Shown: positions 1 to 6,533 of the stretch, piece after piece | Position numbering within the stretch: position 1 is the first letter of the stretch | Layout: each line of letters opens with the position of its first letter | Origin: Christensenella sp. UBA7707 | Lineage (GTDB): Bacteria; Bacillota; Clostridia; Christensenellales; CAG-138 | Assembly (NCBI GenBank): GCA_002482435.1 | Contig: DLFZ01000219.1 | Location: 10,083-20,723 of the forward strand | Reading direction: 5' to 3' | DNA length: 10,641 nucleotides | Translations under genes and position numbers: made by a program | The notes under the pieces: generated by a model | Database searches by the model: none | What the model saw: the letters and a program-made list of their open reading frames with translations, nothing else | What the model was told of the DNA's origin: nothing

Positions 1-1572
1 TTCGGCGGCGAGGTGGAGCGCATTTTGCAAATGGTGGACGGCGTGCTCCTTCTTGTGGACGCGTTTGAAGGCTGTATGCCGCAGACGCGCTTTGTGCTGC
101 GCAAGGCGCTTGAGCTGAAAAAGATACCCGTGGTGGTGGTCAACAAGGTAGATCGCGCCGATGCCCGCCCCATTGAAGTGGTGGATGAAACCCTTGAGCT
201 TTTTATGGAGCTTGGCGCAACCGCGGAGCAGATCGACTTCCCCGTCCTATACGCCTCCGCGCGCGACGGTTTTTCCGGCCTCGACCCCGAAGACCTCGGT
301 ACGGATATGACGGCGCTTTTTGACACCATCCTTTCAACCGTTCCCGCGCCGCAGGGCGATGAAAACGAACCGCTCCAGATTTTGTTTTCCACCATCGATT
401 ACGACGATTATGTTGGCCGCATCGGTATAGGCCGTGTGGAGCGCGGTACCGCGCGCCGCAATCAAATCGTAACCATTTGCGGCAGTGATGCGCGTCGCGA
501 TGTGAAGCTTTCGCGCCTATACCGCTTTGAGGGCCTTAAGCGCGTGGAAGTGGAAGAGGCCAGTGCGGGCGAGATCATCGCCGTGGCGGGTATTTCGGAC
601 ATCAGCATCGGCGAAACGGGGTGCGACCCCGCCTGCGTTGAGCCGCTGCCGTTTGTGCACATTGACGAGCCAACCGTTTCCATGATGTTCATGGTGAACG
701 ACAGCCCATTTGCAGGCCGCGAGGGCAAGTTCGTTACCTCCCGCAATCTGCGCGAGCGCCTTTTTAAAGAAGTGGAAACCAACGTCGCCATGCGCGTGGA
801 AGAAACCGGCTCCACCGATATGTTCAAGGTGAGCGGCCGTGGCGAATTGCACCTTTCCATCCTCATTGAAACCATGCGCCGCCAGGAATACGAGTTTGCT
901 GTTTCCCGCCCGAAGGTCATCATGAAAACCGACGCGAACGGCAAGCTTCTTGAGCCCATTGAGGAGCTCACCGTAGATGTGCCGCAGGAATATGTGGGCG
1001 CTGTGATGTCAAACCTCGGCATGCGCAAGGCGGAGCTTCAAAACATGCTTTCCGAGGCCGAAGGCAGCACGCGCCTGATGTTTTTGATCCCCGCGCGCGG
1101 GCTTATGGGCTACCGCAGCGAGCTTTTGACCGAAACCCGCGGCAATGGTGTAATGAGCCACATCTTCCACGGCTATGAGCCGTACAAGGGCGACATCATG
1201 GAGCGCACGCGTGGCTCTCTCGTGGCGAGCGAAACCGGAGAAACCTCTTCCTACGGCCTTTTCAACACCCAGGAGCGCGGCTCGCTTTTTGTAGGCCCCG
1301 GCGTGCCGGTATACGAAGGCCAGGTTGTAGGCGAGTGCTCCCGTAACGAGGACATTGTGGTAAACGTGTGCAAAAAGAAGCACGTCACCAACATGCGCGC
1401 CTCCGGCTCCGACGAGGCGCTGCGCCTCACCCCATACACACTTTTGAGCCTTGAACAATGCCTCGAGTTTATTGCGGACGACGAGCTTGTGGAAGTGACG
1501 CCCAAGTCCATTCGCCTTCGCAAGCGCATTCTGCAAAAGGAATTCCGCATGAAAAAGCAAGCACGGGAATAA
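1..1572 (+). CDS. typA: Ribosome-associated translational GTPase BipA/TypA (5'-truncated by window edge)
   Basis: BipA/TypA is an EF-G-like GTPase that binds the ribosome and helps 50S assembly and stress or cold adaptation. The reading frame is open from base 1 and begins FGGEVERIL, the continuation of the family's G3 motif (DTPGHADFGGEVER), so the P-loop and switch I lie before the window. About 523 residues are present of the usual 605-615. Visible: the G4 motif NKVD at residues 48-51 of the fragment, the G5-like YASARDG at about 84-90, then the beta-barrel domain (IGIGRVERG), the EF-G domain III/V-like segment GRGELHLSILIETMRRQEYEF, and the BipA-specific C-terminal domain (GLMGYRSELLTETRGNG; EVTPKSIRLRKRIL). 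The last residues, MKKQARE, are encoded by the first copy of a 45-bp tandem repeat, and the stop codon lies inside that copy. A hairpin terminator follows. Identification is secure; only the 5' end is missing. Confidence 0.97.
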   Translation, partial: FGGEVERILQMVDGVLLLVDAFEGCMPQTRFVLRKALELKKIPVVVVNKVDRADARPIEVVDETLELFMELGATAEQIDFPVLYASARDGFSGLDPEDLGTDMTALFDTILSTVPAPQGDENEPLQILFSTIDYDDYVGRIGIGRVERGTARRNQIVTICGSDARRDVKLSRLYRFEGLKRVEVEEASAGEIIAVAGISDISIGETGCDPACVEPLPFVHIDEPTVSMMFMVNDSPFAGREGKFVTSRNLRERLFKEVETNVAMRVEETGSTDMFKVSGRGELHLSILIETMRRQEYEFAVSRPKVIMKTDANGKLLEPIEELTVDVPQEYVGAVMSNLGMRKAELQNMLSEAEGSTRLMFLIPARGLMGYRSELLTETRGNGVMSHIFHGYEPYKGDIMERTRGSLVASETGETSSYGLFNTQERGSLFVGPGVPVYEGQVVGECSRNEDIVVNVCKKKHVTNMRASGSDEALRLTPYTLLSLEQCLEFIADDELVEVTPKSIRLRKRILQKEFRMKKQARE

Positions 1573-1651
1573 GCTTTGCCTCTTCTTTCTTCAAAGAAAA
1601 AGCAAGCACGGGAATAAGCTTTGCCTCTTCTTTCTTCAAAGAAAAAGCAAA
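1551..1651. repeat. 45-bp tandem repeat (2.2 copies) spanning the bipA stop codon
   Basis: Two exact 45-base copies (1551-1595 and 1596-1640) are followed by the first 10 bases of a third. Each copy begins GAAAAAGCAAGCACGGGAAT. The first copy encodes the last codons of bipA and its TAA stop (1570-1572), so copy-number change would leave the protein unchanged. The second copy ends in an imperfect hairpin: CTTTGC (1619-1624) can pair with GCAAAG (1647-1652), and the stem continues inward with two C-A mismatches to a CTTC loop at 1634-1637. There is no T-run directly after it, so it is not itself a good terminator. It may be a dispersed palindromic repeat or a slippage product; this cannot be decided from one copy site. 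Confidence 0.9.
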
Positions 1652-1666
1652 GAATCTTCTGTTTAA

Positions 1667-1697
1667 AAAATGCGCTCCGAACAACGGAGCGCATTTT
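1667..1697. terminator. Bidirectional intrinsic terminator between bipA and the SDR gene
   Basis: A perfect 13-bp stem pairs AAAATGCGCTCCG (1667-1679) with CGGAGCGCATTTT (1685-1697) around the loop AACAA. The plus strand ends in TTTT and the minus strand in six Ts (complement of 1665-1670). It sits between the converging bipA (+) and SDR (-) stop codons and would end both transcripts. Confidence 0.9.
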
Positions 1698-1719
1698 GCT
1701 ATATTCGGGGAAAAAAGCC

Positions 1720-2556
1720 CTACTTCACGTTCGACTTTGGGTACATCATATCGAGAAGTGCCTCCACGAGACGCGAAGGAAGGATGCGTTTTAAAAACAC
1801 GAGCACCTTGTACATGCCACCTACCGTGCGCCGCACGGGCGGGTTTTTGGAGCGGATGGTTTGTAAGATCACCTTGACCACGGCATCGGGCGCTTTTCCA
1901 TGCAACTCATCGTGCTCCATCTGCTTAATGGACTGGGTAAACCGCGCGCCGTAGGCCGTGGTTTTGCAATCCTTGGCGTAAATACGTGCGGCGGTAAAGC
2001 CGGTTCGTACATCCCCAGGCTCCACGAGCGCCGCTTTGACGCCCCACGGCTTCAGCTCGATGCGAAGCCCCTCCGTAAGCGCCTCCACGGCGAACTTTGA
2101 GGAGCTATAAAGCGTTTGAAACGGAATCGAAAAAACGCCGCCCACCGAGCCGATGTTGATGATGAGCCCGTTTCCCCTTGCGCGCATAAAGGGAACCACC
2201 ATGCGGATCATCCGAAGCGTTCCTGCGTAGTTCACATCCATCTGCCTTAGGGCTTCCTCCCCCGAGCAGTCCTCCACAGCGCCCGCAATGCCAATCCCCG
2301 CGCAGTTGATCAAAATGTCAATTCGACCCTCTTTTTCGAGAATTTCATCCACAGCCCTTTTGATGGATTCCTCCTCCGTTACGTCGAGCTGCAGCATGTT
2401 GATTGCTCCCTCGTCGTAGCGAATGCTTTCGCCGCCGCGCCGTGAGCCGCCGTATACCCTAAAGCCGAGCTTTGCGAGTTTGTGCGCCGTTTCATAGCCG
2501 ATGCCGGAACTTGCACCTGTTATAAGCGCAACGCTGCCGTATGGGTTTTTGTACAT
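1720..2556 (-). CDS. Short-chain dehydrogenase/reductase (classical SDR family)
   Basis: NAD(P)-dependent oxidoreductase of the classical SDR type, probably cytosolic; substrate unknown. It is 278 aa from the chosen start. Visible: nucleotide-binding TGASSGIG at residues 13-20, DVT at 58-60, NCAG at 84-87 (the NNAG motif), structural Asn in DVNYAG at about 109, catalytic Ser137 (NIGSVGG) and the active-site YSSSK with Tyr150 and Lys154, then EPGDVRTGF (179-187). Arg39-Arg40 after the second strand suggest an NADPH preference (inference). The C-terminal 60 residues are basic and hydrophobic, as in retinol-dehydrogenase-like SDRs. The frame extends to a GTG at 2640, but the promoter overlaps that part, so ATG 2556 is preferred. 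A GAAGGA site lies 12 bases upstream, which is a rather long spacing. It is transcribed alone, convergent with bipA and divergent from the VOC gene. Confidence 0.93.
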   Translation of the reverse strand: MYKNPYGSVALITGASSGIGYETAHKLAKLGFRVYGGSRRGGESIRYDEGAINMLQLDVTEEESIKRAVDEILEKEGRIDILINCAGIGIAGAVEDCSGEEALRQMDVNYAGTLRMIRMVVPFMRARGNGLIINIGSVGGVFSIPFQTLYSSSKFAVEALTEGLRIELKPWGVKAALVEPGDVRTGFTAARIYAKDCKTTAYGARFTQSIKQMEHDELHGKAPDAVVKVILQTIRSKNPPVRRTVGGMYKVLVFLKRILPSRLVEALLDMMYPKSNVK

Positions 2557-2611
2557 AGAAAAGCGCCGTCCTTCTTCATAAATTCGTAGAATTGCGGTTA
2601 AAAACAACTTG

Positions 2612-2639
2612 AGTATATCACATTTTCCTTTTTTGTTCA
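2612..2639 (-). promoter_or_regulatory. Sigma-A-like promoter for the SDR gene
   Basis: On the minus strand, TGAACA (2639-2634) and TATACT (2617-2612) are separated by 16 bases. The -10 is preceded by TGA, giving an extended -10 element. It lies about 55 bases upstream of the ATG at 2556. The -10 is a good match and the -35 matches 4 of 6 positions. Confidence 0.6.
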
Positions 2640-2713
2640 CTGTGCTATTCTGAAGCTACAAACAGCGGTATTCAAACGTTGTAACATAGAGGCATTTTAT
2701 GAAGGAGGTTGCT

Positions 2714-3106
2714 ATGGAACAAAAATTCCGCGAAAAGCTTACCATGCAGTTTGATTCTGTGGTGCTTGACTGCCTTGTGGCACACGATCTCGCCCAATTT
2801 TATTCGAGACTTTTAAACTGGCCCATCACGCACGACAAAGCGGAGTTTGCCGCCGTGCGCAGCCCAAGCGACAGCGTCACCATCTTCTTTCAGACAGAGC
2901 CGGACTATGAGCCGCCCGTTTGGCCAACCAAAAAAGGCAGCCCGCAAATGATGGCACACCTTGACTTTTCCGTGAGCAACCTTGACGATGCCGTGAAACA
3001 CGCGCTGGCCTGCGGTGCAGTGCTTTCTGACGTGCAGTACCTCGATACATGCCGTATCTGCCTCGACCCGGCAGGGCATCCGTTTTGCCTATGCTGCTGG
3101 GAGTAG
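2714..3106 (+). CDS. VOC (glyoxalase/bleomycin-resistance fold) family protein
   Basis: Small protein of 130 aa, the usual size for a single-chain vicinal-oxygen-chelate protein with two beta-alpha-beta-beta-beta modules. Residues 12-63 form the first module (FDSVVLDCLVAHDLAQFYSRLLNWP, then AAVRSPSDSVTIFFQ). Residues 78-130 form the second (QMMAHLDFSVSNLDDAVKHALACGA, then LDPAGHPFCLC). The HLDF and DPAGHPF signatures are typical of the Glyoxalase-like group; the enzymatic role, if any, cannot be read from the sequence. ATG 2714 is chosen because AAGGAGG lies directly upstream (2702-2708). An in-frame ATG at 2699 would put that site inside the coding region. The C-terminus is cysteine-rich (Cys113, 116, 125, 127 and 128), including a CxxC. 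It stands alone and is closed by a terminator. Confidence 0.88.
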   Translation: MEQKFREKLTMQFDSVVLDCLVAHDLAQFYSRLLNWPITHDKAEFAAVRSPSDSVTIFFQTEPDYEPPVWPTKKGSPQMMAHLDFSVSNLDDAVKHALACGAVLSDVQYLDTCRICLDPAGHPFCLCCWE

Positions 3107-3140
3107 CTCTTCGTCTTTCTTCTACCACGCCTTGCTTACA

Positions 3141-3172
3141 CAAAAGAGGCCGCGCAAGCGCGGCCTCTTTTG
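3141..3172. terminator. Bidirectional intrinsic terminator between the VOC gene and the DUF3343 operon
   Basis: A perfect 14-bp stem pairs CAAAAGAGGCCGCG (3141-3154) with CGCGGCCTCTTTTG (3159-3172) around the loop CAAG. It lies 34 bases after the VOC stop (+) and 13 bases after the DUF3343 stop (-), with short T-runs on both strands. Confidence 0.88.
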
Positions 3173-3185
3173 TTTGTTCATTCTT

Positions 3186-3431
3186 TTATTTGTCTTCCCC
3201 ACGCCGTATGAGGCTATAATCGTCCTCACCCAAAACGCGGTAAACAGCTTCCATATCCGCGTCGAGAAGTTGAAGGCACGGTTCTTCCGCCTCGTAGCTC
3301 ACGCAGGTGCCGCAGCTTGCGCTAAGCTTTCGCGGCACGGGCATGAGGCGCGCAATGTGCCCCTCGCGGCCAAGCGCGCGGGCGGATTTGAGCGCGGCGA
3401 GATGCGTGTAAAATGTGCCGATGTAACGCAT
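3186..3431 (-). CDS. DUF3343 family protein (putative Se/S carrier-like)
   Basis: An 81-aa cytosolic protein matching the DUF3343 pattern: an N-terminal YIGTFYTHLAALKSARAL segment (residues 3-20), then ARLMPVPRKLSASCGTC (27-43) with the paired Cys40 and Cys43. The family occurs widely beside YedF and SelD-associated genes and is described as a putative Se/S carrier; direct biochemistry is lacking as far as I know. The start ATG (3431) overlaps the TGA of the upstream TusA-like gene by one base (TGATG), so translational coupling is likely. A GTG one codon earlier is less likely. It is the last gene of the yedE-tusA-DUF3343 operon and ends at a strong terminator. I infer that it relays persulfide or selenide from the TusA-like protein. 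Confidence 0.85.
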   Translation of the reverse strand: MRYIGTFYTHLAALKSARALGREGHIARLMPVPRKLSASCGTCVSYEAEEPCLQLLDADMEAVYRVLGEDDYSLIRRGEDK

Positions 3432-3640
3432 CACTTTTTTTGAAGCGTAAGGCGGAAGTCGCTTCCCTCCGGCGCGTCTTTTACGCTGTAACCGTTGGCC
3501 GCGCCAAAGCGCGTCAGGTTTTCCACAGCGGCGTGGTTATCCACAAGAATTTCGATACCGCCTTCTTCGCTTTTGAGCGCCCGCTGTGCCATAACGACGG
3601 GCATGGGGCAGGCATAGCCCCGCGCATCAAGCTGCTTCAT
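3431..3640 (-). CDS. TusA/SirA-family sulfurtransferase, YedF N-domain type
   Basis: A 69-aa protein with the TusA/SirA two-layer fold signature: LDARGYACPMP with the CPxP motif at residues 11-14. Cys11 is the expected persulfide-bearing (or selenide-bearing) residue. The segment EILVDNHAAVENLTRFGAANGYSV resembles the N-terminal half of the selenium-metabolism protein YedF rather than generic TusA. Typical YedF has a further DsrE-like domain of roughly 100 residues; here the gene stops after the TusA domain. The ribosome binding site AAGGAAG lies within the last codons of yedE, whose stop is only 4 bases upstream, so the two are cotranscribed and probably coupled. Role: sulfur or selenium relay between the transporter, the desulfurase and SelD (inference from context). 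Confidence 0.88.
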   Translation of the reverse strand: MKQLDARGYACPMPVVMAQRALKSEEGGIEILVDNHAAVENLTRFGAANGYSVKDAPEGSDFRLTLQKK

Positions 3641-3644
3641 GCTT

Positions 3645-4691
3645 TTACTTCCTTTCCCGGTTGAATACCGATATGAGCGCCAAAATTACGATGCACACAA
3701 CCACGGCAGCAGGGCCATTTGCGCCCGCGCCCGTGCCAGACGATGCAAGCGCGAAATTGTGGCTTACCGCAGCGCCCGCAACAAACCCGAGCACCGTAAT
3801 ACCGGAATCGGAACTGCCTTCGCCTGCAAGAACGACCTGCCTTAGCGGGCAGCCGCCAAGAAGAACGCTGCCCCAGCCTACAATCGCCATGCCGAGGAAG
3901 TTCCAAACCCCATCGGTGTGGGCAATGGGCTGTTCCGCAAAGCCGAACTTGAACTTGCCAAGAATCAAATTGCCGACAAGAACCGCAACGAAGATCGCCA
4001 CAAAGCCCCAAAGCATTTTAAAGTCCTTAAACATCACGCTGTCGCGTATGCCAGCAACCATGCACATGCGCGAACGCTGCGCAAGCACGCCCACGAGAAG
4101 GCCCGCCGCAAGCGCGATCAAAAGAGGCGCATGCATGGAGCCGGGGCCTTCGGCGCTCGCGTTGAAAAGCTGCGGCACAATTACGGTGCCGATCAAAAGA
4201 ACAACAGCAACAATTGGTAGCATAAGCCCTTCAAGCCTGCTCTGCGCATAAGCGCGCTTAAGGGAAAACCCATTGTTGAGCGCAAGTACGCCCACAAGCA
4301 CGCCTGCCGCAAAGCCCACAAGGCCCACAAGCGCGTTCAAATCGCCGCCGCCAAGGCGGATTACCATGCGAAGCGGGCAGCCGAGGAACACCAGAGCACC
4401 GATCATTACGGTCATGCCGAGCAAAAACCGCGTGGCGGGCGCGGAGCCGCCCATGGGACGAAATTCCTTTTTTACAAGCGCAATGCCGCACGCGCCGATG
4501 ATCATGCCGAGGATTTCCGGCCGCATAAACTGCGTTTTGTCGGATGCGTGAAGCTTCAAAGCACCCGCGATGTCGCGGAGGAAGCAAGCCGTGCAAAATC
4601 CCATGTTCGCGGGGTTTCCAAGCACGCTCAAAAGCACCGCAAGCGCGCCGATTACAAGCCCCGTAATCACAACGGACAAATATTTTTTCAT
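3645..4691 (-). CDS. yedE: YeeE/YedE family transporter, YedE-type putative selenium transporter
   Basis: A 348-aa integral membrane protein made almost entirely of hydrophobic helices in two homologous halves. Half one carries NMGFCTACFLRDIAGA (residues 29-44, Cys33 and Cys36) and LGCPLRMVIRLGGGD (103-117, Cys105). Half two carries SRMCMVAGIRD (207-217, Cys210) and GGCPLRQVVLAGEG (279-292, Cys281). Such paired cysteine motifs are the hallmark of the YeeE/YedE family, in which the studied YeeE moves thiosulfate through conserved cysteines. The YedE branch is linked to selenium genes by genomic context. ATG 4691 is preferred over TTG 4700 because GGGAAGG lies 9 bases upstream. It is the first gene of the operon with the TusA-like and DUF3343 genes and divergent from the cysteine desulfurase gene. 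The transported species is an inference. Confidence 0.9.
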   Translation of the reverse strand: MKKYLSVVITGLVIGALAVLLSVLGNPANMGFCTACFLRDIAGALKLHASDKTQFMRPEILGMIIGACGIALVKKEFRPMGGSAPATRFLLGMTVMIGALVFLGCPLRMVIRLGGGDLNALVGLVGFAAGVLVGVLALNNGFSLKRAYAQSRLEGLMLPIVAVVLLIGTVIVPQLFNASAEGPGSMHAPLLIALAAGLLVGVLAQRSRMCMVAGIRDSVMFKDFKMLWGFVAIFVAVLVGNLILGKFKFGFAEQPIAHTDGVWNFLGMAIVGWGSVLLGGCPLRQVVLAGEGSSDSGITVLGFVAGAAVSHNFALASSGTGAGANGPAAVVVCIVILALISVFNRERK

Positions 4692-4787
4692 AGTTCCCAA
4701 CCTTCCCGCATTTTTTTCTGCTTACATCTATGTTAAGCTGTGGGTACAGCATCGGTTTTACGTTCCATTTTTCCCACGGAGGTTTTT
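4692..4787. promoter_or_regulatory. Divergent intergenic region yedE / cysteine desulfurase with two dyads
   Basis: This 96-base gap must hold the start signals of both divergent selenium-linked transcripts. It contains an imperfect inverted repeat, CTTACAT (4721-4727) with ATGTTAAG (4730-4737), next to a perfect short dyad, GCTGT (4737-4741) with ACAGC (4746-4750) and spacer GGGT. These are plausible operator half-sites. I could not assign convincing -35/-10 boxes on either strand. Confidence 0.35.
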
Positions 4788-5942
4788 ATGCGGTATATCT
4801 ACCTAGACAACGGCGCGACTTCCTTCCCCAAAGCGCCCGGCGTGGCCGAAGCGATGGCGCATTTTTTAAGCGGCGTTGGCGCGAACATCGGCCGCGCCTC
4901 CTACCCCGCCGCCACCGAGGCCGCACTTACGGTGCTCGGCGTTCGGGAGAAACTTGCGGAGCTTTTTCATTTCTCCGACCCGTCGCATGTCGTTTTTACC
5001 TCGGGCGCGACCGCTGCGCTCAACCAATGCATCAAGGGCTATTTGAAACCCGGCGACCACGCGATTGTCGGCCCGCTCGAACACAACGCCGTGATGCGCC
5101 CACTTACCCAGCTCACAAAAATTGGCGTTTCCTTCTCGCGCATGAATGCGGATGATGCCGGCATCATCGACCCCACCTCCCTCACGGGGCTTATCACGCC
5201 CAATACGCGGCTCGTGGTTGTTTCACACGCCTCAAACGTGTGCGGAACGCTTGCGCCGCTCGAAGAAATTGCAAGTATCTGCCGTACGCATGAAATCCCT
5301 TTGGTGTTGGACGCTTCGCAGACGGCAGGCCACATCCGCGTGGATTTTGAAGGGCTTTCCTTGAGCGCGCTTTGCGTTCCCGCTCACAAGGGGCTTCTGG
5401 GGCCGCAGGGTGTTGGCGCGCTTCTTCTTGCCCCCGCGTTTGCCAAGGCGCTCGACCCGATTGTTTCCGGCGGCACGGGCAGTATGTCCGACAGCGAGGA
5501 AATCCCTTCCTACATGCCCGACAAATTCGAGGCGGGCACTTTGAACCTTCCCGGGCTTTACGGGTTTGACACCGCACTCTCGTTTGTTCTTAACAAGGGC
5601 ATCGATGCGCTTCGGGCGCATGAGCTGGCGCTTACCGAGCGGTTTCTTAGCGGAATACGCGGCCTTAAGGGTGTACGCCTTGCGGGTGTACAGGAGCTTT
5701 CCCGCCGCATGGGCGTTGTGAGCCTTGATTTTCCTTGCATGGACAATGCTTCTGTCGCGTTCGCACTCGAGCAGGATTACGGCATTTTAACACGCTGCGG
5801 GCTTCACTGTGCGCCAAACGCGCACAAAACGCTCCACACGTTTCCGCAGGGGACGGTGCGTTTTTCCGTAGGATACACCACGACAGAGGCTGAAATTGAC
5901 GCGGCAGTCGCCGCCATAAAGAAAATTTGTGAGTTGGTCTAA
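4788..5942 (+). CDS. Cysteine desulfurase / selenocysteine lyase-like class V aminotransferase
   Basis: A PLP enzyme of 384 aa that would remove S from cysteine (or Se from selenocysteine) as an enzyme-bound persulfide or selenide. Visible: N-terminal YLDNGATSFPKAPGV, TSGATAALN (71-79), EHN (98-100), the PLP-binding VLDASQTAGH (173-182; Asp175, Gln178), Schiff-base Lys201 in PAHKGLLGPQG, FEAGTLNLPGLYG (247-259), and catalytic Cys341 in RCGLHCAP near the C-terminus. It resembles the family of cysteine desulfurase-like proteins found beside selenium-dependent hydroxylase genes (EF2568 type) more than housekeeping IscS. ATG 4788 has GGAGG five bases upstream; an in-frame ATG-less extension to a GTG at 4740 has no such support. 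Divergent from yedE. Likely donor of Se/S to the TusA-like carrier or SelD (inference). Confidence 0.92.
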   Translation: MRYIYLDNGATSFPKAPGVAEAMAHFLSGVGANIGRASYPAATEAALTVLGVREKLAELFHFSDPSHVVFTSGATAALNQCIKGYLKPGDHAIVGPLEHNAVMRPLTQLTKIGVSFSRMNADDAGIIDPTSLTGLITPNTRLVVVSHASNVCGTLAPLEEIASICRTHEIPLVLDASQTAGHIRVDFEGLSLSALCVPAHKGLLGPQGVGALLLAPAFAKALDPIVSGGTGSMSDSEEIPSYMPDKFEAGTLNLPGLYGFDTALSFVLNKGIDALRAHELALTERFLSGIRGLKGVRLAGVQELSRRMGVVSLDFPCMDNASVAFALEQDYGILTRCGLHCAPNAHKTLHTFPQGTVRFSVGYTTTEAEIDAAVAAIKKICELV

Positions 5943-5981
5943 ATTTTCTTTATTCTACCATGAGGATAACGCATGCGCAAG

Positions 5982-6009
5982 AGCGTGATTCTTCTTTGTG
6001 TATCACGCT
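5982..6009 (+). terminator. Possible weak terminator after the cysteine desulfurase gene
   Basis: AGCGTGAT (5982-5989) can pair perfectly with ATCACGCT (6002-6009) over a 12-base loop, followed by TATTTTAT. The T-run is poor and the loop large, so some read-through into the GNAT gene 31 bases further on is likely. Confidence 0.4.
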
Positions 6010-6040
6010 TATTTTATGATATTTCTTGCCGGAGGTTTCT

Positions 6041-6532
6041 ATGACACTTCGCTTTGAACCGCTTTCGCCCTTCCACTTTTCGGATTTTCACCGCCTGCTG
6101 ACGGAATACTACCGCACCGCTGAGGATGCCGATACGCCGGAAGATGTGATTGACACTTTCATCCGCCGCCTGTTTGACGGTGTGCTTTTCGGCGAACTTT
6201 GCGGCTGCCTTGCTTTTTGCGAAATAAAATGCGCAGGCTTTGCGCTTTGGAAAAAAGACGATGGCGCAGGTGATTTTACCGAGATTGCGAACTACGGTAC
6301 CATTCTTGAAATTGGCCTTGCTCCCGAGTTTCAGGGAAAAGGGCTTGGCAAAGCGCTTGTCGCGCATGTTGAGCAGGAGCTTTTCGCGCTTAAAGTTGAA
6401 GGTCTTTATGTGTGCGCTTACGGGCCTGCGCAGCGGTTTTGGAGCGCGTGCGGCTATTGCGACGCTCAACGAACCGCCGCAAACGGCTTACCCGTTTTTA
6501 CAAAGGCGGTTGAAACCGGAGGCGTTTGTTGA
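6041..6532 (+). CDS. GNAT family N-acetyltransferase
   Basis: A 163-aa acyl-CoA-dependent acetyltransferase, the normal size for a single GNAT domain. Motif A is clear: TILEIGLAPEFQGKGLGKALVAHVEQEL (residues 87-114), with the acetyl-CoA pyrophosphate-binding QGKGLG at 98-103. The C-terminal part (LYVCAYGPAQRFWSACGY, 122-139) matches the usual beta6/beta7 region. The substrate cannot be told. ATG 6041 is preceded by GGAGG at 6031-6035 with a five-base gap; the earlier ATG-type start at 6026 lies upstream of that site. Odd: a run of four cysteines, C54-x-C56-x3-C60-x3-C64, on the strands before motif A, and eight to nine cysteines in all. It lies between selenium genes, but no functional tie to them is visible. 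Confidence 0.9.
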   Translation: MTLRFEPLSPFHFSDFHRLLTEYYRTAEDADTPEDVIDTFIRRLFDGVLFGELCGCLAFCEIKCAGFALWKKDDGAGDFTEIANYGTILEIGLAPEFQGKGLGKALVAHVEQELFALKVEGLYVCAYGPAQRFWSACGYCDAQRTAANGLPVFTKAVETGGVC

Positions 6533-6533
6533 A

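Noticed and set aside
1009..1560. Long antisense open frames over bipA (also 462-1028)
   Set aside because: They lie wholly within the unmistakable bipA frame on the other strand, have no ribosome binding sites and no recognisable motifs.
1458..1877. Plus-strand frame crossing the tandem repeat and the SDR 3' end
   Set aside because: It runs through the terminator hairpin and overlaps bipA and the SDR gene; the repeated FKEKASTGISFASS peptide is only the 45-bp repeat translated.
2557..2640. Extended SDR start at GTG 2640
   Set aside because: The extension overlaps a good promoter and adds residues before the usual SDR N-terminus.
2699..2713. Earlier ATG start for the VOC protein
   Set aside because: The strong AAGGAGG ribosome binding site lies just after this ATG and is correctly spaced for the ATG at 2714.
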